DNA from: Erythrobacteraceae bacterium CCH12-C2
GTDB taxonomy: Bacteria > Pseudomonadota > Alphaproteobacteria > Sphingomonadales > Sphingomonadaceae
NCBI GenBank assembly: GCA_001556995.1
Contig: LSKF01000047.1
Span: 1 to 64,000, forward strand
DNA: 64,000 nucleotides
Direction: 5' to 3'
Part shown: piece by piece, positions 9,159-18,441 of the stretch
Numbering within the stretch: position 1 is the first letter of the stretch
How the letters are laid out: the number at the start of each line of letters is the position of its first letter
Position numbers and translations under genes: made by a program
The notes under the pieces: generated by a model
The model's database searches: none
Told to the model about the DNA's origin: nothing
The model's input: the letters and a program-made list of their open reading frames with translations, nothing else

Positions 9159-9976
9159 GACAGCGCCTTTGCCAGCGCCACAAACTCCGCCACGCTGACG
9201 GTTTCTGCGCGGCGGGTCTCATCAATCCCCAGCATCGCCAGCGCCTCCAGCGCCCCCGGTACGCCCTTGAGGCTCTGACGCAACATCTTGCGCCGCTGGC
9301 CGAAGGCAGCCTCGGTGAGGCGTTCGAGCATTCGGGCTGACACGCCTTCGGGCATGGCGGCGGGGGTGACATGGACAATCGCGCTCATCACCTTGGGCGG
9401 CGGGGTGAAGGCGCTGCGGTGGACTTTCATGGCGAGCCTCGCATCAGCCCGCCACTGGGCGAGCACGGCGAGGCGGCCATAGGCGTCATCTCCGGCGGCG
9501 GCGACGATGCGGTCGGCCACCTCGCGCTGGAACATCAGGGTGAGCGATTGCCACAGGGGAGGCCATGCCTCGCCGGACAGCCAGCGCACGAACAGCGCCG
9601 TGCCAACATTGTAGGGCAGGTTCGAGAGCACGTGGAACGGCTGGCCGCCCATCAACGAACCGTGATCCAGCTTCAGGGCATCGCCTTCGATTACAATGAG
9701 TTGCCCCGGAAAGCTCTCGCTCAATTCAGCCAGCGCCGGCAAGCAGCGGCGGTCCATTTCGATGGCAGTGACCTTGGCGCCAGCCCGAAGCAGCGCCCGG
9801 GTCAGGCCACCGGGGCCGGGGCCAACTTCGAGCACCGGGACCCCAGCCAAATTACCCGGCAGCGCGGCGATCCGGGCGAGAAGCTGTTCATCCAGAAGGA
9901 AATTCTGACCCAGAGCTTTGGACGCAGCGAGCCCGTGGCGCTGGATGACCTCGCGGATCGGGGGGAGGTCAGCCAC
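9155..9976 (-). CDS. rsmA: 16S rRNA (adenine1518/1519-N6) dimethyltransferase
   Basis: 273 aa (KsgA). It dimethylates two adjacent adenines in the loop of helix 45 of 16S rRNA late in 30S maturation. Motifs: [11 protein letters not shown] at the N-terminus, the SAM site [16 protein letters not shown], acidic [10 protein letters not shown], and the NLPYN motif (residues about 110-114) used for adenine binding. It starts with GTG at 9976, which overlaps the last 8 bases of pdxA, and it is the last gene of the lptD-surA-pdxA-rsmA operon, the same order as in many proteobacteria. Confidence 0.96.
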   Translation of the reverse strand: MADLPPIREVIQRHGLAASKALGQNFLLDEQLLARIAALPGNLAGVPVLEVGPGPGGLTRALLRAGAKVTAIEMDRRCLPALAELSESFPGQLIVIEGDALKLDHGSLMGGQPFHVLSNLPYNVGTALFVRWLSGEAWPPLWQSLTLMFQREVADRIVAAAGDDAYGRLAVLAQWRADARLAMKVHRSAFTPPPKVMSAIVHVTPAAMPEGVSARMLERLTEAAFGQRRKMLRQSLKGVPGALEALAMLGIDETRRAETVSVAEFVALAKALS

Positions 9977-10988
9977 CGAAACCCACTCGCGCTTCTGCCA
10001 TCTCGGCCGCCATCATAATCGCTGCCGCCATCGCGCCGGGGTCCGCGAGGCCCTTGCCCGCGATGTCGAAGGCGGTGCCGTGATCGGGGGAGGTGCGGAT
10101 GATCGGAAGGCCCAAGGTGACGTTCACGCCTTCATCAAACTCCAGCGCTTTCAGAGGGATAAGCGCCTGATCGTGATACATGCACAAGGCCGCGTCATAC
10201 CCGGTGCGGGCGCGGGGGGTGAACAGCGCGTCGCCGGGAACGGGGCCGAAGGCCGCGATCCCTTCGGCCTGCAAAGCGGCGATGGCAGGGGCAATAATGC
10301 GCGCTTCTTCGTCTCCGAACTGCCCACCTTCGCCCGCGTGGGGGTTGAGCGCGGCGATCGCAAGTCTGGGCGATAACACCCCGAAATCACGCCGTAATCC
10401 GGCGACAACGATCCGCGCCTTGTGTGCAATCAGCTCAGCCGAAAGCAGCCCCGGCACCTCGGCCAGCGGCACATGAACGGTCAGCGGCACCGTCCGCAAG
10501 CTTGGCCCCGCCAGCATCATCACCGCGTCGCGATAGGGCCGTCCGCAGGCATCGGCGAGGAATTCGGTCTGGCCGGGGTAATCCCATCCAATTGCCGCCA
10601 AAGCGGCCTTAGAGACAGGCGCGGTCACCACACCGGACGCCAGCCCTGACAGGGCAAATTTCGCCCCCCATTGCAGCGAAGCGAGCGCCAACTGCGCGCC
10701 AACCGGTGCGGGATGACCGGGCGATGACCTGCCATCGAGCCCTGCAAGAACCGGCAAGCCCGCCGCGCTGGCGAACAGCGCCTCAGCCGGTTCTGCAATC
10801 GGCACGATCGGGCAGTCGATCCCCAATGCTTCAGCTGTTGCGCGCAGCAGCTCTGGCCCGCCAACGACAAAGCAGGGCGGCATCCGCACCTCAGTCCGCA
10901 GCCGTGCCGAGGCACCAAGGATAACCTCCGGCCCGATCCCGGCCGGATCGCCGAGCGTGATCGCCAGTGGTGCGGAAAGCTTGCTCAA
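9969..10988 (-). CDS. pdxA: 4-hydroxythreonine-4-phosphate dehydrogenase PdxA
   Basis: 339 aa from a TTG start at 10988 ([21 protein letters not shown]). PdxA oxidises 4-phosphohydroxy-threonine for pyridoxal phosphate synthesis. The family start [12 protein letters not shown], the [10 protein letters not shown] block, NPHAGEGG and [11 protein letters not shown] metal/substrate region are all present. The TTG sits inside the surA stop (TTGA), implying translational coupling; longer upstream reading has no PdxA similarity. It overlaps rsmA by 8 bases. Confidence 0.94.
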   Translation of the reverse strand: MSKLSAPLAITLGDPAGIGPEVILGASARLRTEVRMPPCFVVGGPELLRATAEALGIDCPIVPIAEPAEALFASAAGLPVLAGLDGRSSPGHPAPVGAQLALASLQWGAKFALSGLASGVVTAPVSKAALAAIGWDYPGQTEFLADACGRPYRDAVMMLAGPSLRTVPLTVHVPLAEVPGLLSAELIAHKARIVVAGLRRDFGVLSPRLAIAALNPHAGEGGQFGDEEARIIAPAIAALQAEGIAAFGPVPGDALFTPRARTGYDAALCMYHDQALIPLKALEFDEGVNVTLGLPIIRTSPDHGTAFDIAGKGLADPGAMAAAIMMAAEMAEARVGFGG

Positions 10989-12358
10989 TTGTACTCGATA
11001 TAGGCGTCGTTGCGCAGATCGCGCAGATAGCGCTGCGCGCGCTTGTTGACGCGTTCCTGCTCGATCTGGTCCATGATGGCGGCAAAGGTTGGTTCCCCGG
11101 CATCCTTGGGATCGTCCCGCCCGCACAGCATGAACACGCTAACGCCGTCTTCGACCGAGCCGAAGGCCGGGGTGGTCTGACCGATCTGCAAATTGAGCAG
11201 CACCGCGCGAAGCTGCTCGGGCAGGTTGGCGGCCTTGTACTGGTCATTCGAGACAACGTTTGCCCCGATCTTCGCAGCCCCTGCCTCGACATCGGCGCAG
11301 CCGCGCAGCGAGTCGATGAAGGCGCCGAATTCGTTGACCCGGGCTTCGGCCTGCGCCTGTGTCACCCCGGCCGGGAAGCTGATCGAAATCTGCTTGAGCG
11401 CAAGAATAGCCTCGTTCGGATCAGCGCTCAGCACCTGACGCTTGTTGATAAGATAGAGGATCGAGAACCCACCCGGAATCTCAATCGGCCCGACCAGTTG
11501 CCCCGGCTGCATCCCGCGCGCGGCGGCAGCGAGCTGCGGCGGCAATTGCCCGAGCCGCACCCAGCCCAGATCGCCCCCCACCACCGCCGTGGTCGCTTCG
11601 GAATATTGTCGCGCATAGCCGACGAAGCTCCCGCCCTGCTGCAATTGCTGGACGATAGACTGGGCATTCTGCAGCACGGCGGCGCGGTTTTCGGTGGTGG
11701 CCGAAAGGTAGATTTCGCCGAGCCGGTACTCATCGGTCCCGCGCGAGGCTTCGAGCCGCGAGAGCACGTCGTTGACCTCGTCCGCCGAGACATTGACAAA
11801 GGGCATGATATTGCGCCGCAGCAGATTTTCCCACGCCACTTCGCCCTCGATCTGGCGCTTCAGCGATGCCGCTGACGAGCCGATTGAGGTGAGGTAATCA
11901 TTCATCTTCTTGGTATCGCCGCCAAAATTCTGTCCGGCCAGTTGCTGGTAGGTTTGTTCAACCTCTTCCCGCTTCACCTCCAGCTTGGCCGCCTCCGCAG
12001 CCTGAATCTTGAGCGTTTCGTCAATCAGGTTGCGCAGCACCTGAACGCGCAGGCGCAGCAGCTCGTCTTCAGGGATTTTCGTATCCGACGCCGATGTGAC
12101 AAGCGCCACCCGCTGGTCGATATCCGTGCCCGTGATGACATAGCCATTGACCACCGCGGTTGCGGTGCGCTTATCGGGACTGCCCTTGCCAAACAGGCTG
12201 ATATCGCTGGGGAGGCCAAACGGATTGTCAGCGGTCGGCACGGCGACTGTCTGCGCGGGCGCAGCCGCCGGGTGCAGCGCGAGCCCGACGAGCCCGGCGG
12301 TGGCCAGCACGGTGGCGGCTCTGGCAAACACCAACTTGGAAACCTGCGTCACATTCAC
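10985..12358 (-). CDS. surA: Periplasmic chaperone / peptidyl-prolyl isomerase SurA
   Basis: 457 aa with a signal peptide ending APAQT (about residue 36). A SurA N-terminal chaperone domain covers about 60-200 (ATAVVNGYVITGTDIDQRVAL). One recognisable parvulin domain lies at about 215-315 (EYRLGEIYL, then GGDLGWVRLGQLPPQLAAA and GPIEIPGGFSILYL); the second parvulin-like part near the C-terminus is degenerate. SurA escorts outer-membrane beta-barrel proteins across the periplasm, including LptD, encoded upstream. Start is GTG at 12358 with an AAGGCGG-like SD. Followed directly by pdxA. Confidence 0.93.
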   Translation of the reverse strand: MNVTQVSKLVFARAATVLATAGLVGLALHPAAAPAQTVAVPTADNPFGLPSDISLFGKGSPDKRTATAVVNGYVITGTDIDQRVALVTSASDTKIPEDELLRLRVQVLRNLIDETLKIQAAEAAKLEVKREEVEQTYQQLAGQNFGGDTKKMNDYLTSIGSSAASLKRQIEGEVAWENLLRRNIMPFVNVSADEVNDVLSRLEASRGTDEYRLGEIYLSATTENRAAVLQNAQSIVQQLQQGGSFVGYARQYSEATTAVVGGDLGWVRLGQLPPQLAAAARGMQPGQLVGPIEIPGGFSILYLINKRQVLSADPNEAILALKQISISFPAGVTQAQAEARVNEFGAFIDSLRGCADVEAGAAKIGANVVSNDQYKAANLPEQLRAVLLNLQIGQTTPAFGSVEDGVSVFMLCGRDDPKDAGEPTFAAIMDQIEQERVNKRAQRYLRDLRNDAYIEYN

Positions 12359-12550
12359 CTGATCATTCCCGCCTTGTCATAACTCGTCAAAATCGTGATG
12401 CGCGACCCCTTGCACATCTGCCCTTTGCTGCGCCCCGGCTGAACGGAGGCTGAGCCTGAGGCCATCCCCGCCAGCGCGCACGTGTGGCTCATCCGCGCCC
12501 CTTAGACCGATTCCCGCGCGCTGCCAATTCGTGTGGATGTGGACCGTGCC

Positions 12551-14830
12551 CTACCGGAAGCCGAGGTTGCGCAGCGCGAAGAACAATTGAAAGGCATCGC
12601 CGCGCCGCGCGTCGCCCGCATCGATGAAGTCGCGCCGCCAGGTGAAGCCCAGTTCGATGCAGTCATCGGCATAGGCAATGCCGAGCCGGGTGCGGATCGG
12701 CTGGAAACCGTCGGGCCGGAACACCGGATCTTCCTCTTCATCGGTCAGGTTGACCACCGCCGAGCCGAAGATCGACCATTTGCGCTGGATCGACACCCGC
12801 GCTGCAGCGCGCAATTCCTCCCGGTCGCGCAAATCCTCGACGGTCTGAATGTTGCGGTCGAGCCGCAGGTATCCGAATTCGAGATAGGTGCGGCGTGAAC
12901 CGATGGTCGCGTCGATCTCGTTGCGGCGGATCGTGAAATTGTCCTTGTCGAGCCGGAACCGGTGGGTGAGGCTGACCATATTGCGGAAGCGTACTTCGGT
13001 GCGCCCGACAAAGTCCGAAACCTTTTCCGACAGGCCCGTGCCTTCCGGGAACAGGCCCGGTGCCAGCGATTCCAGCCGGAAAGACTGGCCGATGGTGGTT
13101 TTGATCCGCCAGCCCGGCCGCTGCAATTCCCAGTCGAGGCCCCAGGTCAGCCGCGTGCCATCCTCAACCCGGTCATAGCCGGGAAAACGGTTGAGCGCGA
13201 AGAGGTTGGAATCTTCCAGATCAATTGCGCGCGCATCTTCGTTGGGAACATCGAGGTTGCGGATGCGTGGGCTGGCAACGAGCTGCAAGCGCGGTTTGAA
13301 CACCTGCGTGCCGCCCAAGGCCTTGCCCACGAAGGGCCATTCCACGTCGATCGCGGCGGTGGCGATACCGCGGGCGGTCCAGCCTTCGGTGCCGCGATAG
13401 CTGGGGGTGACGGTCGCCGCGATGTTGTTGGTGTTGTAGACATCGCCGCGCACGAGGCCAGTGAGGGTAACGACCTGACCAAGCCCTGTCAGCCGCCGCA
13501 AATCCCACCGCGCTCCGGCAAAGGCGCGCTGTGTGTCCTGCCCGTCATTGCGCAGCAGCGCGAGCGAATTGGCCTGAAGCTGCAATTCGCCGCCCAGGAC
13601 GGTGTTCGCCAGCTTTTGACGGTAATCGATGGCGGGGAGTGCCAATGGGATCTGCCCCTGTTCGGCATTGATCCGGAGCGTCTGCGTCGCCCAGCCGGCG
13701 ATCGAGAGATAGGAGCGTTCGGTGATCCGTTCGAGATTGACGGTCGAGCGCAGCCGGTCATCGCGGCTGATGTCGTAACGGCGCAGGAAGGTGCGGTCGC
13801 TCGCGAGGCGCACCGAGCTGGTCAAGCTCCAGTCGGGGGAAAATTGGAACCGGCCATTGCCCTCGAGATAGCCGCGCGGATCGCTACGGAAGCTTTCGTC
13901 GCCGGTGAAGTCGGTGAGGCGGTCGCTGAAGGTGAGGTAGCCTGTGACCTGATAAGCGCCCTTGTCGGTGAGGTGACGCCACTTGGCGCTCGCCATCGGG
14001 GCGACGTTCGAAAAGACGAAAGCGCCGAGCGTCAGGTCGCGATTATCGGCGAGCCGCCAGTAGTACTCGCCCGAAAGCTCCAAGCCATTGACCTGCGTGA
14101 CCCGCACATCGGGCACCAGAAAGCCGGATTCGGCCCGGCCATCGGTGCGCAGTGTGAGGCCCGGCAGCGGCAGGATCCGTGCGCCGAACAGTTCGAGCAT
14201 CGCGCCTGAAAAGCGCACGCGGTTTTCGGTCTGGTCGAAGATCACCCGGTCAGCCGTGACACGCCAGCTGGGGTTCTTGGCGCAGCCTTCGGGGTCGGTC
14301 ACGGCGCAGGCGGTGTAGGCCGCGTCGGTCAGCACCGCCATGCCATCGGCATCACGCGAAGCCGACCGCGCGGCGAGGCGGCCTCCGGCGCGCAGCGCGA
14401 TCAGCAATTCGCTCATCGCGCCCGTGTCGAAGGCTTCGGTCAGTTCGACCTGATCGGTGAAGAGCTGGTTGCCGCCCTCGTCCACCAGCCGGATATTGCC
14501 GGTGGCGATGATCTTTCCGCTGCGGCGGTCCCACGTCACTTCATCGGCGCGAACCGAGCGATCGTCCGAGCGCAGGACAACATCGCCGCGCGCGGTGATG
14601 GTGTCGGTTTCGTTGTTGTAGCTCAGCTCGCGCGCTTCGAAATCGATCTTGCGCGGGGGGGCTTCGGCGGAGGCTTCTACCGGCTGTGCAGACTGGTCCT
14701 GCGCCGCGAGCGCGGCGGGGACTGCGAGCATCGCAAGAGCGAGCACCGCACGCGACACCGCGCCCCGCGCCGGGACGCTGCGGTCTGGGCACGCGGCGCT
14801 GCGCGATCCGTAAGACGAGCCTCCCGACAT
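12551..14830 (-). CDS. lptD: LPS-assembly outer-membrane protein LptD
   Basis: 759 aa beginning MSGGSSYGS, with a signal peptide whose hydrophobic core is AVSRAVLALAMLAVPAALAAQ. The N-terminal LptA/OstA-like beta-jellyroll is at about 60-190 (KIDFEARELSYNNETDTITARG). The rest is the 26-stranded barrel domain ending in the aromatic C-terminus LRNLGFR. LptD with lipoprotein LptE inserts lipopolysaccharide into the outer leaflet. It is the first gene of the operon lptD-surA-pdxA-rsmA, with a 192-bp gap to surA that holds no gene I can support, and it is divergent from pepA (138-bp shared promoter region). Confidence 0.95.
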   Translation of the reverse strand: MSGGSSYGSRSAACPDRSVPARGAVSRAVLALAMLAVPAALAAQDQSAQPVEASAEAPPRKIDFEARELSYNNETDTITARGDVVLRSDDRSVRADEVTWDRRSGKIIATGNIRLVDEGGNQLFTDQVELTEAFDTGAMSELLIALRAGGRLAARSASRDADGMAVLTDAAYTACAVTDPEGCAKNPSWRVTADRVIFDQTENRVRFSGAMLELFGARILPLPGLTLRTDGRAESGFLVPDVRVTQVNGLELSGEYYWRLADNRDLTLGAFVFSNVAPMASAKWRHLTDKGAYQVTGYLTFSDRLTDFTGDESFRSDPRGYLEGNGRFQFSPDWSLTSSVRLASDRTFLRRYDISRDDRLRSTVNLERITERSYLSIAGWATQTLRINAEQGQIPLALPAIDYRQKLANTVLGGELQLQANSLALLRNDGQDTQRAFAGARWDLRRLTGLGQVVTLTGLVRGDVYNTNNIAATVTPSYRGTEGWTARGIATAAIDVEWPFVGKALGGTQVFKPRLQLVASPRIRNLDVPNEDARAIDLEDSNLFALNRFPGYDRVEDGTRLTWGLDWELQRPGWRIKTTIGQSFRLESLAPGLFPEGTGLSEKVSDFVGRTEVRFRNMVSLTHRFRLDKDNFTIRRNEIDATIGSRRTYLEFGYLRLDRNIQTVEDLRDREELRAAARVSIQRKWSIFGSAVVNLTDEEEDPVFRPDGFQPIRTRLGIAYADDCIELGFTWRRDFIDAGDARRGDAFQLFFALRNLGFR

Positions 14831-14968
14831 GGCCTTGCCTATTGCACCGCTCGCGCTTAATCGCAATCGCGTTTGCGCCCCCCTGCGTGCGGCCCCTTGA
14901 ACGCCATTTGTCGCAGGTGCCGGACAAAATGGCGGCTGCCCACACCTTACGCTTCCTTCGGAGTATTC

Positions 14969-16429
14969 ATGCAGATTCAATTCACCTCGACCCCGCCCAG
15001 CGACATTCGCCTCCACGCCCGCGTGGTCAATCACGGTGCGGCGCTGGCCGGGCTTGATGCGGCGCTGGTCGATGGCGCGGCGGCGTCGCGCTTCACGGGC
15101 CGGGCGGGGCAGGTGTTCGAAGGGTTCACAGGCACGAGCGGCGCGGTGAAGCGGATTGCGTTGGCGGGCCTCGGCGAGGCGGACTCGGCGGAGCGCCGCC
15201 ATCACTGCGAACGCGCCGGGGCTGCGCTGACGGCGAAATATCTGGTCTCCGGCGAGACTGCGATGGTGCTGGACCTTGCCCATGCAGGCCTTTCGGCGGA
15301 AGAGGCAGCGGCCGTGCTCCTCGGCCTGCGCCTTCGCGCCTGGCGTCATGACACCTATCGCACGCGCCTTGCCGCCGATAAACGTCCCTCGCTCACCACG
15401 GTCCACGTGACCGGCGCGCCTGAAGGCACGGCCGCCGCGTGGGAGCGCGAAGCGGCGCTGGCCAAGGGGGTGGAATTCACCCGCGGGCTCGTTACCGAAC
15501 CCGCAAACATCATCTACCCCGCCACCTTCGTCGCCGCCTGCGAGCAAGCCTTCGCGGGCACCGGCGCTGAGATCACCGTGCTCAGCGAGGACGAGATGGC
15601 AGCGCTCGGCATGGGCGCGCTGGTCGGCGTCGGCCTCGGTTCGGAGCGCGAATCGAAGCTGCTGGCAATCCGCTGGAACGGCGGCAATCCGGGCGACAAG
15701 CCCACGCTCTTCGTCGGCAAGGGCGTCACCTTCGATACCGGCGGCATTTCATTGAAGCCCGGCCCGGGCATGGAGGACATGAAGTGGGACATGGGCGGGG
15801 CGGGCGCCGTCGCAGGCGCGATGCTGACGCTCGTGACCCGCAAGGCCAAGGCCAACGTCATCGGCGTGATGGGCCTCGTCGAGAATATGCCCGACGGCAA
15901 GGCCCAGCGCCCCGGCGACATCGTCACCACCATGAGCGGTCAGACGGTCGAAGTGCTCAACACCGATGCCGAGGGCCGTCTGGTGCTGTGCGATGCGCTG
16001 CACTGGGCCCAGCAGCAGTATGATGCGGCGCGGATCGTTGATCTGGCCACGCTGACCGGCGCGATGATCATCAGCCTCGGCAATGAATATGGCGGGATGT
16101 TCGCGAATGACGACACGCTCGCCGCGCAGCTCACCGCCGCTGGCAAGGCGAGCGGCGACAAGCTGTGGCGGATGCCGCTCGGCCCCAATTACGACAAGCT
16201 GATCGATTCGCCCGTCGCCGACATGAAGAACATCGGCCCGCGCGAGGCCGGATCGATTACCGCGGCGCAGTTCCTCCAGCGTTTCATCAAGGACGGCACC
16301 CCTTGGGCGCACCTCGATATCGCGGGCATGGTCTGGTCGAACAAGCCGGGCCACACCTGGGAGAAGGGCGCGACCGGCTATGGCGTGCGCCTGCTCGATC
16401 AGTTCGTGCGGGATGTGGTCGAGAGTTGA
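14969..16429 (+). CDS. pepA: Leucyl aminopeptidase (M17)
   Basis: 486 aa, start MQIQFTSTPPSDIRL. Cytosolic zinc/manganese exopeptidase that removes N-terminal residues; some members also bind DNA. The C-terminal catalytic domain contains the M17 signatures: LFVGKGVTFDTGGISLKPG (metal Lys/Asp), MEDMKWDMGGAGAV, and NTDAEGRLVLCDAL (the NTDAEGRL signature). The N-terminal macro-like domain is about residues 1-165. It is followed by a dispersed repeat, then DUF2256 and holC; the pepA-holC neighbourhood is widespread in proteobacteria. Confidence 0.96.
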   Translation: MQIQFTSTPPSDIRLHARVVNHGAALAGLDAALVDGAAASRFTGRAGQVFEGFTGTSGAVKRIALAGLGEADSAERRHHCERAGAALTAKYLVSGETAMVLDLAHAGLSAEEAAAVLLGLRLRAWRHDTYRTRLAADKRPSLTTVHVTGAPEGTAAAWEREAALAKGVEFTRGLVTEPANIIYPATFVAACEQAFAGTGAEITVLSEDEMAALGMGALVGVGLGSERESKLLAIRWNGGNPGDKPTLFVGKGVTFDTGGISLKPGPGMEDMKWDMGGAGAVAGAMLTLVTRKAKANVIGVMGLVENMPDGKAQRPGDIVTTMSGQTVEVLNTDAEGRLVLCDALHWAQQQYDAARIVDLATLTGAMIISLGNEYGGMFANDDTLAAQLTAAGKASGDKLWRMPLGPNYDKLIDSPVADMKNIGPREAGSITAAQFLQRFIKDGTPWAHLDIAGMVWSNKPGHTWEKGATGYGVRLLDQFVRDVVES

Positions 16430-16449
16430 TCGGCGAAGCGCTGGTCGGC

Positions 16450-16520
16450 CCGCAGGGCCGCAAGGCCGACTGGCCGCCCGCAGCGATGCGGCCCTTGGGC
16501 CGCGTGAGCGAGGAAGCCAA
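16450..16520 (-). repeat. Dispersed GC-rich repeat, family 2, copy B
   Basis: Read on the minus strand this gives CTCGCTCACGCGGCCCAAGG, then CCGCATCGCTGCGGGCGG, then CCAGTCGGCCTTGCGGCC, matching the copy at 2021-2098 block by block with compensating changes in the palindrome arms. It lies between the pepA stop and the DUF2256 gene. Confidence 0.55.
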
Positions 16521-16558
16521 GGGCGCGGACGCGCCCGCCGGCGTTTGAGGCGCATATA

Positions 16559-16708
16559 ATGCCAAAGATGCGCAAGAAATCGGAATTGCCGACCAAGACC
16601 TGCCTAGCCTGCGGGCTGCCCTTTACGTGGCGCAAGAAGTGGGAGCGGGATTGGGACAATGTGAAATATTGTTCCGACCGCTGTCGCCGTTCCAAGGGTG
16701 CCGCGTGA
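16559..16708 (+). CDS. DUF2256 zinc-ribbon mini-protein
   Basis: 49 aa ([20 protein letters not shown]...). Two cysteine pairs, CLACG and CSDRC, flank [16 protein letters not shown], the signature of DUF2256, a conserved short zinc-binding family of unknown function often found next to photolyase/cryptochrome-type genes. An alternative ATG at 16568 removes three residues. The stop codon overlaps the GTG of holC (GTGA), so the two are co-translated. Below the length cutoff of common gene finders. Confidence 0.85.
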   Translation: MPKMRKKSELPTKTCLACGLPFTWRKKWERDWDNVKYCSDRCRRSKGAA

Positions 16709-17139
16709 AGCTCGACTTCTGGCAATACACTCACGACCCGCTCGAAAAGGTCGTCGCGCTCATCGCCAAGCGCGTGCTGGGCGAAGGTGCGCGGCTGGTG
16801 GTGGTTTCGGGTGATGCCGATCAGCGCGCGGCTATCTCGCGCGCGCTGTGGCAGGCCGGGCCGGACACCTTCCTTGCCAATGGTGAAGCAGGCACAGCCG
16901 GGGCGGACCGTCAGCCGATCCTGCTTGCCGATACCCTGCAAGCGGTGAACGGCGCGGATCACGTGATCCTCGCGGATGGGGTCTTTCGCGATTGCCCCGG
17001 ATTTGCCCGCGTCTTCCTGCTCTTCCCCCCGGAAGCCGCACCCGCAGCGCGCGAAGCATGGTCGGCGCAGGATGGCCGCGCCGATATCGAACGCGCCTAT
17101 TTCGCGCAGGAAGACGGGCGCTGGGTCAAGAAGCGCTGA
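16705..17139 (+). CDS. holC: DNA polymerase III chi subunit
   Basis: 144 aa from GTG at 16705 ([24 protein letters not shown]), overlapping the DUF2256 stop. Chi links the clamp-loader complex to single-stranded DNA-binding protein during replication. The fold is recognisable by the FYQ/FWQ-like start, [22 protein letters not shown], and the terminal [18 protein letters not shown] with the basic end. The preceding in-frame ORF part (16627-16704) overlaps DUF2256 and is not used. It sits downstream of pepA as in many genomes. Confidence 0.9.
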   Translation: MKLDFWQYTHDPLEKVVALIAKRVLGEGARLVVVSGDADQRAAISRALWQAGPDTFLANGEAGTAGADRQPILLADTLQAVNGADHVILADGVFRDCPGFARVFLLFPPEAAPAAREAWSAQDGRADIERAYFAQEDGRWVKKR

Positions 17140-17203
17140 GGGCTTGCGCCGCGCCGCCCGATCGGGGATGCTCCTCCCTAGCTTAGAGCGGGGGAGTTGG
17201 GTG

Positions 17204-17707
17204 ATGAGAAAGGCAGGATGGATTCTGACAGCGTCGGCATTGGTGCTGGCCGCGTGCGGTTCAGAGAAATCGGGCGAGTTCACCACCGCCGAAGGTGAGA
17301 ACGCCGAATACACCATCGATGAGGAAAGCGGCGAAACCAGCATGACGGTCAAAGGCCCGGATGGCGAGGCCACCTTGCGCTCGGGGGCCGAGGTGCCGGT
17401 GAGCCTGCCCGATGGCTTCAGCCTGTTTCCGGGGTCCAAGGTGCTCACCAACACCGTGATCAACAAGCCCGACGGGCAAGGCACAATGGTGATGTTCGAA
17501 GCCGCTGCGCCCGCCGACAAAATCCTCGCGCATTACCGCGAACAGGCCAAGGCCGCCGGGTTCGACATTCAGCTGGAGATGAACACCAACGGCACGATGA
17601 TGATCGGCGGTGAGCGCAAGGGCGACGGATCAACCCTGTCGGTCACCGCCACCACCGGCGACACCACCACCGGGCAGATCATCTTCGGTACCAAAAAGGG
17701 CGGCTGA
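17204..17707 (+). CDS. Putative lipoprotein, unknown function
   Basis: 167 aa. The N-terminus MRKAGWILTASALVLAACGSEKSG has a clear lipobox (LAAC). The mature part is acidic and contains a segment resembling sphingomonad hypothetical proteins (VPVSLPDGFSLFPGSKVLTN and ILAHYREQAKAAGFDIQ), in which a helix follows a conserved glycine-rich strand. A GGGGGAG lies before the ATG. Function unknown; probably tethered to the outer membrane. Confidence 0.75.
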   Translation: MRKAGWILTASALVLAACGSEKSGEFTTAEGENAEYTIDEESGETSMTVKGPDGEATLRSGAEVPVSLPDGFSLFPGSKVLTNTVINKPDGQGTMVMFEAAAPADKILAHYREQAKAAGFDIQLEMNTNGTMMIGGERKGDGSTLSVTATTGDTTTGQIIFGTKKGG

Positions 17708-17845
17708 GCCCGCTGCTTTCCTGTTTTCAGCGTCGCCGCGCAGAGCCTCGCCCGCTGGGGTGAGCACGTGCTTGCCATTTTGCAGCGCAGCATCTACGGG
17801 GCGCGGCCAATAGCCCCCCCAAAAGACGTTCACAGGAGCATACTC

Positions 17846-18268
17846 ATGGCGGTCACCCGCACCTTTTCGATCATCAAGCCCGACGCCACCCGTCGCAACC
17901 TGACCGGCGCTGTCACCAAGATGCTGGAAGACGCCGGCCTGCGCGTCGTCGCCTCCAAGCGCATCCACATGACCCGCGAGCAGGCCGAAGGCTTCTACGC
18001 GGTGCACAAGGAGCGCCCCTTCTTCGGTGAACTCGTCGAATTCATGATGAGCGAACCGGTGGTGGTGCAGGTGCTCGAAGGCGAAGACGCCGTCGCCAAG
18101 AACCGCGAAGTGATGGGTGCGACCAACCCGGCTGACGCTGCGCCGGGCACGATCCGCAAGGAATTGGCGCTCTCGATTGGCGAGAACACCGTCCACGGTT
18201 CGGACTCGGAAGAGAACGCCGCGATCGAAATCGCGTTCTTCTTCAAGCCGGAAGAAATCGTCGGTTAA
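17846..18268 (+). CDS. ndk: Nucleoside diphosphate kinase
   Basis: 140 aa, full length. It transfers the gamma phosphate of ATP to other (d)NDPs through a phospho-histidine. The start [18 protein letters not shown] and the active-site stretch [17 protein letters not shown] (phospho-His in VHGSDS) are diagnostic. CAGGAG lies 8 bases before the ATG; an upstream in-frame start at 17768 is not supported. Single-gene unit closed by a terminator hairpin. Confidence 0.97.
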   Translation: MAVTRTFSIIKPDATRRNLTGAVTKMLEDAGLRVVASKRIHMTREQAEGFYAVHKERPFFGELVEFMMSEPVVVQVLEGEDAVAKNREVMGATNPADAAPGTIRKELALSIGENTVHGSDSEENAAIEIAFFFKPEEIVG

Positions 18269-18290
18269 GTCTTCGCACCCGAACACGCGC

Positions 18291-18326
18291 AAGGGGCCGT
18301 CCTGCAAAGGGCGGCCCTTCTCGTTT
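18291..18326 (+). terminator. Probable ndk terminator hairpin
   Basis: AAGGGGCCG and CGGCCCTT form the outer stem (one bulge), with CCT/AGG and a GCAA loop inside, followed by CTCGTTT. It begins 22 bases after the ndk stop. Confidence 0.6.
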
Positions 18327-18336
18327 GCGCCAACCT

Positions 18337-18431
18337 CCGTTCGTCCTGAGCTTGTCGAAGGACTGCTTTTCTTGACTTGCGCTCCGCCGCTGAAGTGAAG
18401 GACAGCCCTTCGACAAGCTCAGGGCGAACGG
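18337..18431. repeat. Sphingomonad palindromic repeat (family 1), copy 1
   Basis: Begins CCGTTCGTCCTGAGCTTGTC and ends with its inverse (CTTCGACAAGCTCAGGGCGAACGG), giving an arm of about 24 bases on each side of a variable centre of about 40 bases. It lies between the convergent ndk and sulfotransferase genes. Confidence 0.9.
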
Positions 18432-18441
18432 AGTTGAGGTA

